Positions 45,476 to 54,911 are shown, counted from the first letter of the stretch. The stretch is 64,000 nucleotides of DNA from Goodfellowiella coeruleoviolacea (GCF_024171785.1 NZ_JAMTCK010000016.1:1-64000), one strand, 5' to 3'. The notes: generated from the sequence alone by a model not told the origin. Made by a program: numbers and translations.

Positions 45476-45627
45476 TGCCGGCCAGCGGCCGCACCGCCAG
45501 GCACCTGCTCGCCGGTCTGGCGGTTGCTCTTGGCGGCCGCACGCTGATGGGGTGCGTCACCCTGGTGGCGGTCGCGCGCTCGACTGTCGCCGTCGTGGCA
45601 GTGACCCATCCGGTTACCTCCCGGTAG
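45475..45627 (+). CDS. Possible coupled 50-residue hydrophobic peptide
   Basis: GTG 45475 overlaps the TAG stop of the GIDE gene (TAGTG), giving a 50-residue peptide with LLAGLAVALGG and VTLVAVARSTVAVVAVT, enough for a weak membrane helix. No RBS. Overlap suggests coupling, but no family is recognised, so it may be chance. Confidence 0.35.
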   Translation: MPASGRTARHLLAGLAVALGGRTLMGCVTLVAVARSTVAVVAVTHPVTSR

Positions 45628-45758
45628 TGGGTCACCCGATGGTGAACCATCCTTCTGCCAGCTAAAACCACCTTTTCGATGGGCTCCTGCCCTTGAATCG
45701 GCCCGGCCGGCGATGCAGGCTCGACCCGAGCCTGGCACCAGCGGAAGGTACGAGTCAG

Positions 45759-46619
45759 ATGAGTGCCGTGGACACGGCGGCACCCACCACCACCCCCCTG
45801 ACGGCCTGGACGGAACTGGTCGCGGAACTACCGGTGGGCGTGCTGCTACAGGACGAACAAGGCGCGGTGCTGGCCGCGAACAACCGGGCGGGTGACCTGC
45901 TGGGCCTGAGTTGGCGCGACCTAGTCACCGGCCGTCGACCAGTGGACTGGCGGGCCTGCGACGACTCGGGCGCGCCCCTGCCCGGTGACCCCGAACTGGC
46001 CGAACAGGTGCTGCGCGGCGGAGCCCCGCTGTCCCTTCCCGTGGTGGTCGTCGACGCGACCGGCCGACAGGCCCGGCTCTGGGCCGACTACCACCCGATC
46101 AGCGCGCACGGCCAGGCGCGGCTGCTGGTGCTGCTGCACCCGGTGGACACCGACGTCCGGCAGGCCAGGGGCCTGCTCGACCCGCTCACCGGCCTGCCCG
46201 GCCGGGTGCTGCTGCTCGACCGGCTCGACCAGGCCCTGCTCCGGTCCCGCACCCACGGCACGCTGACCTCGCTGGTCCTGGTGGACATCTGCCAGCTCGC
46301 GGCGATCAACACCAGCTACGGCTTTGTCCGAGGGGACGAGGTGCTCACCGTGATGGCGGGCCGGCTGCGGGAAGGCCTGCGCGACGACCACACCGTGGCC
46401 CGCTACCGGGGCGACGAGTTCGCGGTTCTCGCGGAGCACCCGAACGGCACGGGTGAACAGCTGGCCGAGCGGGTCCGGGAACTGGCGACGCGGCCGGTGC
46501 CGATGGGCGCCGGCCGGCTCCGTCCCCGGGTACGGGTGGGCTGGGTGACCAGCGACGGCGCCGTGCCAACGCACGTGGTGGTCGAGCAGGTGGAGAACCG
46601 CCTGCGACAGCGGACATGA
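45759..46619 (+). CDS. PAS-GGDEF-type protein with degenerate RGDEF site
   Basis: 286 residues from ATG 45759 (GGAAGG upstream). A PAS-like part (ELPVGVLLQDEQGAVLAANNRAGDLLGLSW) is followed by a GGDEF fold starting DPLTGLPGRVLLLDRLDQAL. The active-site loop reads YRGDEFAVL, with Arg for the first Gly, and the domain lacks the usual second half features. It may be inactive as a cyclase and act as a c-di-GMP or GTP sensor. A second, intact GGEEF protein lies at 54912. Confidence 0.8.
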   Translation: MSAVDTAAPTTTPLTAWTELVAELPVGVLLQDEQGAVLAANNRAGDLLGLSWRDLVTGRRPVDWRACDDSGAPLPGDPELAEQVLRGGAPLSLPVVVVDATGRQARLWADYHPISAHGQARLLVLLHPVDTDVRQARGLLDPLTGLPGRVLLLDRLDQALLRSRTHGTLTSLVLVDICQLAAINTSYGFVRGDEVLTVMAGRLREGLRDDHTVARYRGDEFAVLAEHPNGTGEQLAERVRELATRPVPMGAGRLRPRVRVGWVTSDGAVPTHVVVEQVENRLRQRT

Positions 46620-46620
46620 C

Positions 46621-46689
46621 AACGGGCGGGCACGCCGCCGACAGCCGCAGCCGTCGGTGACGCACCCGCCCGGGTGAGCACCGCCCGTT
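46621..46689. terminator. Possible bidirectional terminator between converging genes
   Basis: AACGGGCGG (46621-46629) pairs with CCGCCCGTT (46681-46689), with smaller stems inside. It lies between the stops of the GGDEF gene (+) and the chaplin-like gene (-). Confidence 0.4.
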
Positions 46690-46737
46690 CGACACCGAAC
46701 CGGGTCAGGTCAGGTGTCGGACGGACTCAGCCAGTGG

Positions 46738-49575
46738 TCACAGCTGGCCCTGCAGCCGCCGGGGGAAGCCGTCCACCACGTTGCCGCTCAGCAGCGCGGC
46801 ACCGGGGGCCGCGGTGGGCGCGCCCTGACCGATCACCCGCTGCAGGTCGAGCCCGCCGACCAGGCTCTCGACAGCCGCGGGGTCGATCCCCTCGGCCAGG
46901 TCGACCGCGCCGAGCCCCACCTCGGGGCCGGCACCGGCGGACCGCAGACCGTGCTGCGGCGTGCCCGGGACCGGGGCGGGAGCCAGGGCCGGCGCGGGCA
47001 GGGTCCGGGGCTGACCGCTCGGCTGGCCGAACACCGGCAGGTCCAGGATCTGCATCAACGCGTCGCCCTCGACCGGCAGGTCGAGCCGGCCCGACTCGCT
47101 GCCGTCACCCGTGTCGATCTGCTGGTTGTGGCTGAAGACCAGGGTGAGGGACTGGCCGACGATCTGCAGCGGCACGTCGAACACGCGAGGCGTGACCACC
47201 ACCGGGATGTCGGTGTCCCCACCGGACCCGGCGCCGCTGTCGTACCCGCTGGACTGGGTGGTGCCGCTGGCGTTGCCCACCAGGTCGTGGGAGGCCACCG
47301 AGTCGGCCGTGCCGAGCGCCGCGACCGAGTCACTGAACACCGTGGTGGCCGGCACCACCGGCACGGTCAGCAGGTCACCGGAGATCGACCCGAACTCACC
47401 GGAGCTGTGCACGTCACCGCCGGAGGAGGCGTAGGTGCTGTTGGCCGCCGCGGCGGCGCCGTTGCCGGCGACCCCCTCGGAGTGGCCGAACGCCTGGGTG
47501 ACCGGCAGCAGCGGGACGGTGACCCCGTTGCCGGACACCGAGCCGCGGTCGCCGGCGGTGGTGACCGTGCCGCCCGCGGTGGAGCTGGTCAGGTTGGTGG
47601 CCGAGCCGAGCACGTTGCCGCCGGCGGTGGTGCCGCTGCCGAAGTGCTGCGTCGCCGCCCCGATCGGCGCGGACACCGCGTTGCCGGACAGGCTGGCGTT
47701 GCTGCCGTCGGTGGCGGCGTGCCCGCCGGCCTGGGAGGCGGTGTGGTTGTAGCCGGTGGCGTCGCCGTTGCCGACCGCGGTGGTGCTGGCGCCGAACAGC
47801 TGCGTGGGCAGCGAGCCGGGCGCCTGGACGATGTTGCCCGAGGCGCTGCCGCCCCGGCCGTTGGCGGTCGGGTTGCCGCCGGCCTTGGCGGTGGTGTCGT
47901 TGTCGGCCGTGCCGCTGACGTTCGCCACCGCGCCCAGCGAGTCGCCGAACAGCTGTACCGGAGCAGACACCGGGCCGGTGAGCACGTTGCTGCTCACCGT
48001 TCCCCAGTCGTCGATGGTGTTGGGGTCGCCACCGGACTCCACCACCTTGTGCTCCTGGGCGATGGACCCGGCGCTGCTCACGGCGCCCGTGGCCAGGCCG
48101 TACCCCTCGACCGGCGCGGCCACGGGCAGCTGGGCGATGTTGCCGGACCCGACGGCGTTGTTGCCGGTGGCGCCGTTGTAGCCGCCGGTCCGCGCGTGCG
48201 AGTCGTTGCTTCCGCTGGCGGTGGCGACGCCCAGCACCGACTGGGCGTTGCTGAACAGGTCGGCCGTGCCCGAGTACGGCGCGGTCACCCCGTTCGCGGA
48301 CAGCACCGAGTCGTCGCCCTTGGAGTGGGTGTCCCAGCCGGACTGGACGTCGACCCGGTGGTCGTGCTGGGCGGCGGCCGTGCCCACCACGGCCGAGCCG
48401 TTGCCCGCGACCTGCGAGGGCAGCGCGAGCGGGCCGTCGACGATGTTGCCGGACAGCGCCGCGTTGTGCGCGTTGGTGCTGCTGATGCCGCCGGCCCTGG
48501 CGTGGCTGTCGGACTGGCCGGCGGTGGCGGTGTTGCCGACCACGCTGGTGGCGTTGCCGTCCAGGTCGACCGGGGTGGCCTGCTGCGGCTGCAGGATGTT
48601 GCCGCTCAGCGTGGACGGGTTGCCGCTGGTCTGCGCCCAGTGCGGCAGGTCGTCGCGGCCGGGCCGGGTGCCGCCGGCCGTGGTGTCGGTGCCGTTGGTG
48701 GCGACGGCCTCGGCGTTGCCGAGCGTGCCCAGCGCGTTGCCGTTGGTGCCCAGCGGCAGGGCGAGCGGGTGGCCGGCGATGTTGCCCGAGAGGGTGCCGT
48801 CGTCACCGGAAGTGCGGCCGGAACCACCGACCGCCGTGCTGGACGTGGTGTCGGAGTGGGTCCGCGCGTTGCCGCCACCGGAGATGGCGTTGCCGTTGAG
48901 CCGCACCGGGGTCGCGTACTGCAGCGCGGCGATGTTGCCGGCCAGCGTGCTCTGCGAGCCGGACGTGGTGGTGTCGCCGGTGACCTCGGTGTGCTGGTCG
49001 GCGCGGTTGTAGGACTCGACGTCGCTGCCGGGCAGCGCCACCGCGTTGCCGGTGGCCTGGATGGGCAGGGCGTAGTCGATGTCGGCGACGTTGCCGCCCA
49101 GGCTGCTGTGCCGGCCCTCGGTGGTGACGTCCCGGTCCTTGACGTAGCTCTGCGCCGAGTCGTTCACGACCACGCCGTTGCCACCGGCGCCGATGATGTT
49201 GCCGGAGACGTCGACCGGGATGGCCACGTCGGCGTTGCCCCGGTTGCCGTTGAGCGGGTCGGGGGTGCGCTCGGGAATGCCCGGCCCGGTGTGGGCCGCG
49301 TCCCGCGCCGGCGTGAGCAGCGGTCCGACCACCTCGCGCAACCGCAGGTCATCGGTGCTGATGGTGGTGTCGATGATGGGCAGGCCGTACTGGCCAACCG
49401 GGGTGGCCACATCGTTGTTGGCGATGCGGATCGGAACAGCCAGGGAGCCGTCGAGCGGCGAGGCGGGGCGGTCCGGGTCGACGTTTTCCTGAGCAGAGGC
49501 GATGCCCGTGCCGAGCATCAGCAAACCACCGGTGAAAAGCGCGGTCTTGAGTCCACGCTTCGCCCAGGTCTGCAA
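46738..49575 (-). CDS. Large secreted protein with about 13 chaplin-like repeats
   Basis: 945 residues if the TTG at 49575 is the start; AAGGGAG lies 7 bases before it. After a signal peptide (LKTALFTGGLLMLGTGIASAQ) come about 13 repeats of near 50 residues, each of the form LSGNIxxxPxAxPxQxxGNAxxxxGNA followed by a Ser/Thr/Gly-rich turn with GG. This is close to the chaplin motif (SGNVVQVPVHVPVNVCGN) but without cysteines. The C-terminal 200 residues are non-repetitive (VPLQIVGQSLTLVFSH). Probably a cell-surface amyloid- or beta-fibre-like coat protein (inference). Upstream partner at 49795. Confidence 0.8.
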   Translation of the reverse strand: MQTWAKRGLKTALFTGGLLMLGTGIASAQENVDPDRPASPLDGSLAVPIRIANNDVATPVGQYGLPIIDTTISTDDLRLREVVGPLLTPARDAAHTGPGIPERTPDPLNGNRGNADVAIPVDVSGNIIGAGGNGVVVNDSAQSYVKDRDVTTEGRHSSLGGNVADIDYALPIQATGNAVALPGSDVESYNRADQHTEVTGDTTTSGSQSTLAGNIAALQYATPVRLNGNAISGGGNARTHSDTTSSTAVGGSGRTSGDDGTLSGNIAGHPLALPLGTNGNALGTLGNAEAVATNGTDTTAGGTRPGRDDLPHWAQTSGNPSTLSGNILQPQQATPVDLDGNATSVVGNTATAGQSDSHARAGGISSTNAHNAALSGNIVDGPLALPSQVAGNGSAVVGTAAAQHDHRVDVQSGWDTHSKGDDSVLSANGVTAPYSGTADLFSNAQSVLGVATASGSNDSHARTGGYNGATGNNAVGSGNIAQLPVAAPVEGYGLATGAVSSAGSIAQEHKVVESGGDPNTIDDWGTVSSNVLTGPVSAPVQLFGDSLGAVANVSGTADNDTTAKAGGNPTANGRGGSASGNIVQAPGSLPTQLFGASTTAVGNGDATGYNHTASQAGGHAATDGSNASLSGNAVSAPIGAATQHFGSGTTAGGNVLGSATNLTSSTAGGTVTTAGDRGSVSGNGVTVPLLPVTQAFGHSEGVAGNGAAAAANSTYASSGGDVHSSGEFGSISGDLLTVPVVPATTVFSDSVAALGTADSVASHDLVGNASGTTQSSGYDSGAGSGGDTDIPVVVTPRVFDVPLQIVGQSLTLVFSHNQQIDTGDGSESGRLDLPVEGDALMQILDLPVFGQPSGQPRTLPAPALAPAPVPGTPQHGLRSAGAGPEVGLGAVDLAEGIDPAAVESLVGGLDLQRVIGQGAPTAAPGAALLSGNVVDGFPRRLQGQL

Positions 49576-49593
49576 TGGAATCTCCCTTCGTTT

Positions 49594-49609
49594 TCCCCGT
49601 TTCGGGGAA
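49594..49609 (-). promoter_or_regulatory. Hairpin in the 5' leader of the chaplin-like gene
   Basis: TTCCCCG-TT-CGGGGAA (plus-strand reading) forms a short, strong stem just 18 bases before the TTG start and next to the RBS, so it could affect translation or mRNA life. Confidence 0.4.
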
Positions 49610-49794
49610 CGGTGGGGTGGCCGGGGATGGGGTTCGGGGTGCGTGGCCACCCGGGTTCACGGATCGGGGCGCGCGGCGCCCCGAGGCACTGGCTGTGGAA
49701 CAGCACTGCTGGCGGTGAGTGCGCGGTCCGGACGGCACAGCACGACGCCGACCGGGCGCGGCGAAACGCTGTCGCCGCGGGTCGCGCGGGGTTC

Positions 49795-50895
49795 TCAGTC
49801 CGGAGTGATGCCCGGCTGCCGGCCGGGAAGGACCGGAGTCGGGGCGGGGCGCCGGGTCAGGGCGCGACCGACCGCGATTCCGGGGGTGTCGGCGGCCTGG
49901 ACCGGCACGCCGACGAACTGGTTGCCGGCCGCCCCGGACCCGTCGAGCCCGCAGGAGCACGGTGCTGCCGGGGTGTGTGCCGGGGGAGTGTCTGGCCGGG
50001 TGGGGACGGGTTGACGGGACGGGCCGGAGGCGGGCGTCACGTCCACCGGGTGTTGTCTGGCCGAGCGCACGATCAGCGACGAGCCGCCGCGGCGCGCACT
50101 GGCCGGGCTGGCGCCCTGGTCGGACCGCGGCTGGTCGGCCGTGTCCGGCTGGTCGGTGGTCGGGTGCGCCTCGGTGGTCTCGGCCGGGTGCGCCGCCTGG
50201 TCCGCCGTCGCCGCTGGCGGCACGGTCGACCACTGGTCACCGCGCCACTGCTGGACGTGCCAGCCGCTGGGCACCGCCGGTCGGGTGGCTTCCACGACCG
50301 GGGCCGGGGGGAACCCGGACAGCTGCTCCTCGCTCGGTCCGAGCGAGCGCAGCCACTGGTCGAGCGTGTCCAGCCAGTCGGTTGACGGCGAATCGTCCGC
50401 GTTGGACCCGCCGACGGGCTCGGACCCGCCAACGGGCACGGACTGCCGGATCGGGTCGATGACCGGCCTGATCATGACGCCACCGATGGGCCGGTGCGCC
50501 GCTGGCGGGGTGGCGTTCGCCAACGCCTGGGCCAGCGGGTCGAACTCGCCGGCCAGGTCCTCGCCGGCCAGGTCGACGGCTGGCTCGGACTCGCCGGACA
50601 CCGGGCGGCCCACCTGGCCATCGGAACCGGACGGGTCGGCCGCCGGAACCGGCTGTTGGGTGGCTGCTGCCGGGTCCACCAGGTCGGAGTCGGCACCGAC
50701 GCCGGCTGCCTCGGCCGCTGACATCCCGTGGTCGGGCGGGCCGGCGGTGGTTGGCTGGGCGGCCCCGGTCGCGGTGGACAGCGCCCAGGACAGCGCGGTG
50801 CCGGTGAGCACACCGCCGACGACCACGAGCGCGCGGGAGAGCAGGCGGCGCACGCGGCGCGCCCCCGCTTCCGCTCGTGGGTCGTCGGCAGACAT
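49795..50895 (-). CDS. Membrane-anchored proline-rich secreted protein, partner of the chaplin-like gene
   Basis: 366 residues from ATG 50895 (GAGGAG upstream). Arg-rich cytoplasmic start, one membrane or signal helix (ALVVVGGVLTGTALSWALSTA), then a long disordered Pro/Ala/Ser/Gln region. Near the C-terminus a CSCGLDGSGAAGN motif is followed by QFVGVPVQAADTPGIAVG, a single chaplin-like unit. Same strand as, and 219 bases before, the repeat protein; probably an operon partner or anchor. No known family. Confidence 0.7.
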   Translation of the reverse strand: MSADDPRAEAGARRVRRLLSRALVVVGGVLTGTALSWALSTATGAAQPTTAGPPDHGMSAAEAAGVGADSDLVDPAAATQQPVPAADPSGSDGQVGRPVSGESEPAVDLAGEDLAGEFDPLAQALANATPPAAHRPIGGVMIRPVIDPIRQSVPVGGSEPVGGSNADDSPSTDWLDTLDQWLRSLGPSEEQLSGFPPAPVVEATRPAVPSGWHVQQWRGDQWSTVPPAATADQAAHPAETTEAHPTTDQPDTADQPRSDQGASPASARRGGSSLIVRSARQHPVDVTPASGPSRQPVPTRPDTPPAHTPAAPCSCGLDGSGAAGNQFVGVPVQAADTPGIAVGRALTRRPAPTPVLPGRQPGITPD

Positions 50896-50960
50896 GTGAA
50901 CTCCTCGTTGCGATCTCGGGCCGACCTGGGTTGCGGCTCAGGCCCCCCGGGACGATACCG

Positions 50961-50992
50961 GCACTCCGCGTACATCGTCGAACACGGAGTGC
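50961..50992. promoter_or_regulatory. 8+8 inverted repeat before the surface-protein operon
   Basis: GCACTCCG (50961-50968) and CGGAGTGC (50985-50992) flank 16 bases, 65-100 bases upstream of the 50895 start. Position and symmetry suit an operator; no cognate regulator is known. Confidence 0.4.
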
Positions 50993-51129
50993 AACGGGTT
51001 GAATGCGGTAGAGACTGGCAGTTCCGCGCCGCGATGCCCAGCCCCTGCACCCGAGGTTCGCTAGATCGTGTTACACCGCCAGCCGGCGACCTGGGATTGT
51101 TTCCGCCGCACCGCGGCGGCTCGGCGCGT

Positions 51130-53391
51130 TCAGTTGCGCTTGAGCACCCGGGTCAGACCGGCCGCCGCCGTGGACGCGAGGACCCAGCCCACCGCGATCA
51201 ACAGGTTGGACACCCACAGCGAGGCGCCGGGGAACTGCCACTTGCCGTCCTGCCCCAGGTCGATGATGGGCAGCAGCAGGTCCATGGACAGCACCCACGG
51301 GCTCCACACCGGGTGGTCGTCGTCGTTCATCGGCTGGTGGTGGCCGCCCAGGGCGGCGTCCAGCCAGACCGCCCCGAACAGCCAGAACACCCCGAGCCAG
51401 GCGATCGCCAGCCACGGCCGGTAGCCGTAGCCCACGGTCCACCGCTGCAGCGCGCCCCAGGACCGGCCGGCCACACCCAGCTCGGAGTACCGGCGGCGCT
51501 GCTTCTCCCACAGCACCTGCCGGGCCCGCTCCTCGTCACCGCCGGCCCGGTACACCGCGGCCAACTGCTCGTAGGGGCCGGGCGTGAAGTCCGGCTGGGC
51601 CCGGCGCAGCCAGCCCAACCGGGTGCGCACGTCCACGTCGTCGGGGTGGGCCGCGATCGAGCCGTACACGAAGTCCTCGACCACCACGCCCCCGCTGGCC
51701 GTCCACAGCCCTGCCCCGTCCGAGGCCGAGCTGACCTTGGCCCTGGTCAGCAGCACCCGGCCCTGTGGGGCGGCCTCCCCGAAGCGCAGCACCAGCTGGT
51801 CGGCGGACAGGCCGTAGCAGTTGAGCGCGATCTCGGTGCTGGACCCGCCCAGCCTGGCACCGTTGAACGAGGCCATCTTGCCCACCTCGGCCCAGCGGCA
51901 GCGCACCCCGCCGGTGGCCTGGAAACCGAAGCTGCACAACAGGTCCTTGCCGATGGTGGCGGCGTTGACGTCCAGCGACGGCTTCACGCTGCCGTCCGGC
52001 CGCAGCCTCGGCTCGGTCAGCCTGGCGCCGGTGAAGTCCACAGTGGACCCGATCGCGGCGTTCTGCATGCGCACCGACCCCCTGGCCCGCGCGTCGCGCA
52101 GGAACAGCGTGCCGCCGACCCGCAGCCGGTCGGCGAACAGCACGTCCGCGCCCGGGGCGTGCAGCTGCACGCGGGACAGGCTGGCGCTGCCCCGGACAAC
52201 GCCGTCGGCCAGCCGCACCTGCCCGTAGGTCCGCAGCGCGTTGGCGCGGTCGCCGTCGCCGGCGAGCCCGCCGTTGACCGCTCCCCTGGCCTCCAGGTCG
52301 CCGCCCACCTCGATGCCGTCGGCGTGCAGCGCCACCGGCACCCGGCGGCCGGCCGCCCCGCCCTGGCCGGCCACCTCCTCGATCACGTCCGGGTGGCCCA
52401 GCACCGCGCCGGACAGCCGCAGGTGGCCGCCGATGCGCGCGCTGGGCAGCCGCACCCCGCCGGTGGTGGTGAACCCCTGGTCCAGTTCCACGTTGCCGTC
52501 CACCCGGATGCGGTCGGCGACCAGGGCGGCCGAGTCGTCGGCCAGGCCCCGGGGGATCACCAGCACCTGGCGCTCGGCCCGCTGGCTGGCGCGCAGCCGC
52601 GCACCGGAGAACACCGCGTCGCCGCCGATGCGCGCCCCGTCGAGCAGCACCCGGCCCTCGGCGGTGAACCGGCCGCCGTCGGAGTCGCAGAACAGGTTGC
52701 CGGTCACCACCAGGCCGGTCGCCTCCAGCGCGTCCTGGCCGGGATTGCTCAGCCGGGCACCGCCCAGGTGCACGCTGCCGCCGATGTTGGCGCCGCGCAA
52801 CCGGACCTCGCCGGTGGCCCGCAGCGCGATGGCCTGGATGGACCCGGAGATCCGCAGGCGCGCGCCGAGCAGGGCGTGGTCCTGGTTGCTGCGCAGCACC
52901 GCGCCGGCCAGCCGGAGCGTGCCGTCGACCGTGGCGTCGGTCAGGTCGACCACGCCGTCGCTGTGAAACCCGGCTTCGAGCACCAGGTCGCTGTGCACGG
53001 ACAGGTTGCGGGCGCGCAGGCCGGGCAGCCGGCAGCCGCGCAGCCGCAGCCCGACCAGGTCGGCCATGCGCAGGTTGGGCCCGTGCTCGAACACGCAGCC
53101 CAGTAGGTCCACCACCGGGCTGATCCGGCAGCCCTCCAGGTCCAGCTCGCCGGTGATCTCGGCGCCGGCAAGGCGCAGCGCCGGGATGCCGGCCGGCTCG
53201 ATCCGGTAGTACCCGGTGAGCAGGCCGGCCAGCACGCCGGCGCGCACCTGGCGGTCGGCGCGCGTGGCCTGGCCCGCGCGGCCGACGCCCCGGCCGGCCG
53301 GGTTGAGGTTGAGCCGTTCCCCCCTGGCGAAGGCAGCGCACACCCTGCGCTCGACGCCGGTGAGCACGTCCGGCCGCACGTACTCGGTCAC
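51130..53391 (-). CDS. Beta-helix-like membrane protein of unknown function
   Basis: 753 residues from GTG 53391 (GGGGGAGG upstream). The first 560 residues are tandem short strands of the type GxLxLxGAxIxGxVxL (for example IGGSVHLGGARL, IGGDAVFSGARL, IGGHLRLSGAVL), which predict a right-handed beta-helix similar to bactofilin or pentapeptide folds. Then a helical linker and three C-terminal membrane segments (WLAIAWLGVFWLFGAVWL and two more). Streptomyces homologues are called membrane-associated oxidoreductases without redox motifs I can see here. Function unknown. Confidence 0.75.
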   Translation of the reverse strand: MTEYVRPDVLTGVERRVCAAFARGERLNLNPAGRGVGRAGQATRADRQVRAGVLAGLLTGYYRIEPAGIPALRLAGAEITGELDLEGCRISPVVDLLGCVFEHGPNLRMADLVGLRLRGCRLPGLRARNLSVHSDLVLEAGFHSDGVVDLTDATVDGTLRLAGAVLRSNQDHALLGARLRISGSIQAIALRATGEVRLRGANIGGSVHLGGARLSNPGQDALEATGLVVTGNLFCDSDGGRFTAEGRVLLDGARIGGDAVFSGARLRASQRAERQVLVIPRGLADDSAALVADRIRVDGNVELDQGFTTTGGVRLPSARIGGHLRLSGAVLGHPDVIEEVAGQGGAAGRRVPVALHADGIEVGGDLEARGAVNGGLAGDGDRANALRTYGQVRLADGVVRGSASLSRVQLHAPGADVLFADRLRVGGTLFLRDARARGSVRMQNAAIGSTVDFTGARLTEPRLRPDGSVKPSLDVNAATIGKDLLCSFGFQATGGVRCRWAEVGKMASFNGARLGGSSTEIALNCYGLSADQLVLRFGEAAPQGRVLLTRAKVSSASDGAGLWTASGGVVVEDFVYGSIAAHPDDVDVRTRLGWLRRAQPDFTPGPYEQLAAVYRAGGDEERARQVLWEKQRRRYSELGVAGRSWGALQRWTVGYGYRPWLAIAWLGVFWLFGAVWLDAALGGHHQPMNDDDHPVWSPWVLSMDLLLPIIDLGQDGKWQFPGASLWVSNLLIAVGWVLASTAAAGLTRVLKRN

Positions 53392-53501
53392 CCGTGCCTC
53401 CCCCGTTCCGGTGAGCGTTCGTCACCGCCCGCAAGTGTGATCACCCGGGGGTTGGACGTGTACCCCCGCTCGGGGGTTCGCGGTTTCTCGCCGCGGCCGG
53501 C

Positions 53502-53660
53502 ACCGCGTGACCGGGCCCGCGTTGCCGGGGACCGCGTGACCGGGTCCGCGTTGCCGGGGCTGAACAGCCGGGTCTGCGGGCGCGGCTGCCTGGTCGCGGC
53601 TGCCTGGTCGCGGCTGCCTGGTCGCGGCTGCCTGGTCGCGGCCGGTGGTCGCGGCCGGGT
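53502..53660. repeat. Minisatellites: 29-bp x2 and 14-bp x4
   Basis: A 29-bp unit (ACCGCGTGACCGGG... ending TTGCCGGGG) occurs at 53502-53530 and 53531-53559 with one mismatch. The 14-mer CGCGGCTGCCTGGT is repeated four times without change at 53581-53636 and decays over two more units. All lie in the promoter space of two divergent membrane-protein genes. Confidence 0.8.
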
Positions 53661-53744
53661 GGTCGAGTCGCCGGCGCCACATCACGCGGGCGGATCAGCC
53701 GCGGAACCCTCCCAGACCAGGCCGGGGCGGCTACGGTGGTTTTC

Positions 53745-54896
53745 GTGAGCACCCGCAGGGTTGACCCGGACCAGGACACCGCTGGGCGAGTTCCGCTGAT
53801 CCTGCGCGTGAGCGCCGCGCTGAGCTGGCGCTTCCTCGCGGTGGTGGCGGCGCTGTACGTGATCAGCCAGGTGCTCGGCTACGTGGGCACGGTGGTGGTG
53901 CCGGTCGCCATCGCCCTGCTGCTGGCCGCGCTGCTCTCGCCCGCGGTGGCCAAGCTGGTGAGCTGGATGGTGCCGCGCGGGGTGGCCACCGCCGTCGTGC
54001 TGGTGGGCGGGCTGGCCGTGGTCGTTGGCGTGCTGACGTTCGTGATCAACGAGTTCTCCAACGGCCTGCCCGAGTTGCAGACCCAGGTCGGGCGCAGCCT
54101 GGACACCATCAACAACTGGCTGATCAACGGCCCGCTGCACCTGAGCCAGCAGCAGTTGCAGGACTTCCTGGCCCGGATTCCGCAGACCCTGCGGGAGAAC
54201 ACGTCGACGATCACCTCGGGCGCGCTGACCACCGCGGTGACCGTGGGCGAACTGCTCACCGGCCTGCTGCTGGTGCTGTTCACGCTGATCTTCTTCCTGC
54301 ACGACGGCGACGGCATCTGGCGGTTCCTGATCCGCGCGGTGCCCTCGGACGTGCGGAACCGGGTGGACGTGGCCGGCCGCCGCGGGTTCGCCTCGCTGGT
54401 CAGCTTCGTCCGCGCCACCGCGGTGGTGGCGGTGGTGGACGCGGTGGGCATCGGCATCGGCATCGCCATCGTGGGGGTGCCGCTGGCCGTGCCGCTGGCC
54501 GCGCTGGTGTTCCTCGGCGCGTTCGTCCCGATCGTGGGCGCGGTGCTCACCGGCACGGTGGCGGTGCTGGTGGCGCTGGTGGCCAACGGGCTGGTGCCGG
54601 CGCTGATCGTGCTGGCCATCGTGGTCGGCGTGATGCAGTTGGAGGGCCACGTGCTGCAGCCGCTGCTGCTGGGCCGGGCGGTCAAGCTGCACCCGCTGGC
54701 CGTGGTGCTGGCGATCGCGGTCGGCATGGTGGTCAGCGGGATCGCCGGCGCGCTGCTGGCCGTGCCGCTGCTGGCGGTGCTCAACGCGGGAGTGCGGTCG
54801 CTGCTGCACCACGAGGACGACCTGGTGCCGCCGGAACAGGTCGACGTGACCAGGCCGGGGGCCACCCGGCCGAGCAAGACCGGCGACGAGGCCTGA
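53745..54896 (+). CDS. AI-2E/PerM-family membrane transporter
   Basis: 383 residues with about seven hydrophobic segments; VVVPVAIALLLAALLSPAVAKL, LVLFTLIFFLHDGDGIWRF and FLGAFVPIVGAVLTG with LEGHVLQPLLLGRAVKLHPL are hallmarks of the UPF0118 family. Members export AI-2 or act as Na+/H+ antiporters. I chose GTG 53745, where TACGGT ends 7 bases upstream (leaderless), over GTG 53736. Substrate unknown. Confidence 0.85.
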   Translation: MSTRRVDPDQDTAGRVPLILRVSAALSWRFLAVVAALYVISQVLGYVGTVVVPVAIALLLAALLSPAVAKLVSWMVPRGVATAVVLVGGLAVVVGVLTFVINEFSNGLPELQTQVGRSLDTINNWLINGPLHLSQQQLQDFLARIPQTLRENTSTITSGALTTAVTVGELLTGLLLVLFTLIFFLHDGDGIWRFLIRAVPSDVRNRVDVAGRRGFASLVSFVRATAVVAVVDAVGIGIGIAIVGVPLAVPLAALVFLGAFVPIVGAVLTGTVAVLVALVANGLVPALIVLAIVVGVMQLEGHVLQPLLLGRAVKLHPLAVVLAIAVGMVVSGIAGALLAVPLLAVLNAGVRSLLHHEDDLVPPEQVDVTRPGATRPSKTGDEA

Positions 54897-54911
54897 GCTG
54901 GTCCGGCCCGG

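Noticed and set aside
46714-50385. Open plus-strand frame of about 1220 codons across the chaplin-like region
   Set aside because: It is the mirror of the repetitive GC-rich minus-strand genes; no start signal, unbiased peptide and no family.
53502-53660. CRISPR array
   Set aside because: Units are contiguous without spacers, so this is a minisatellite.
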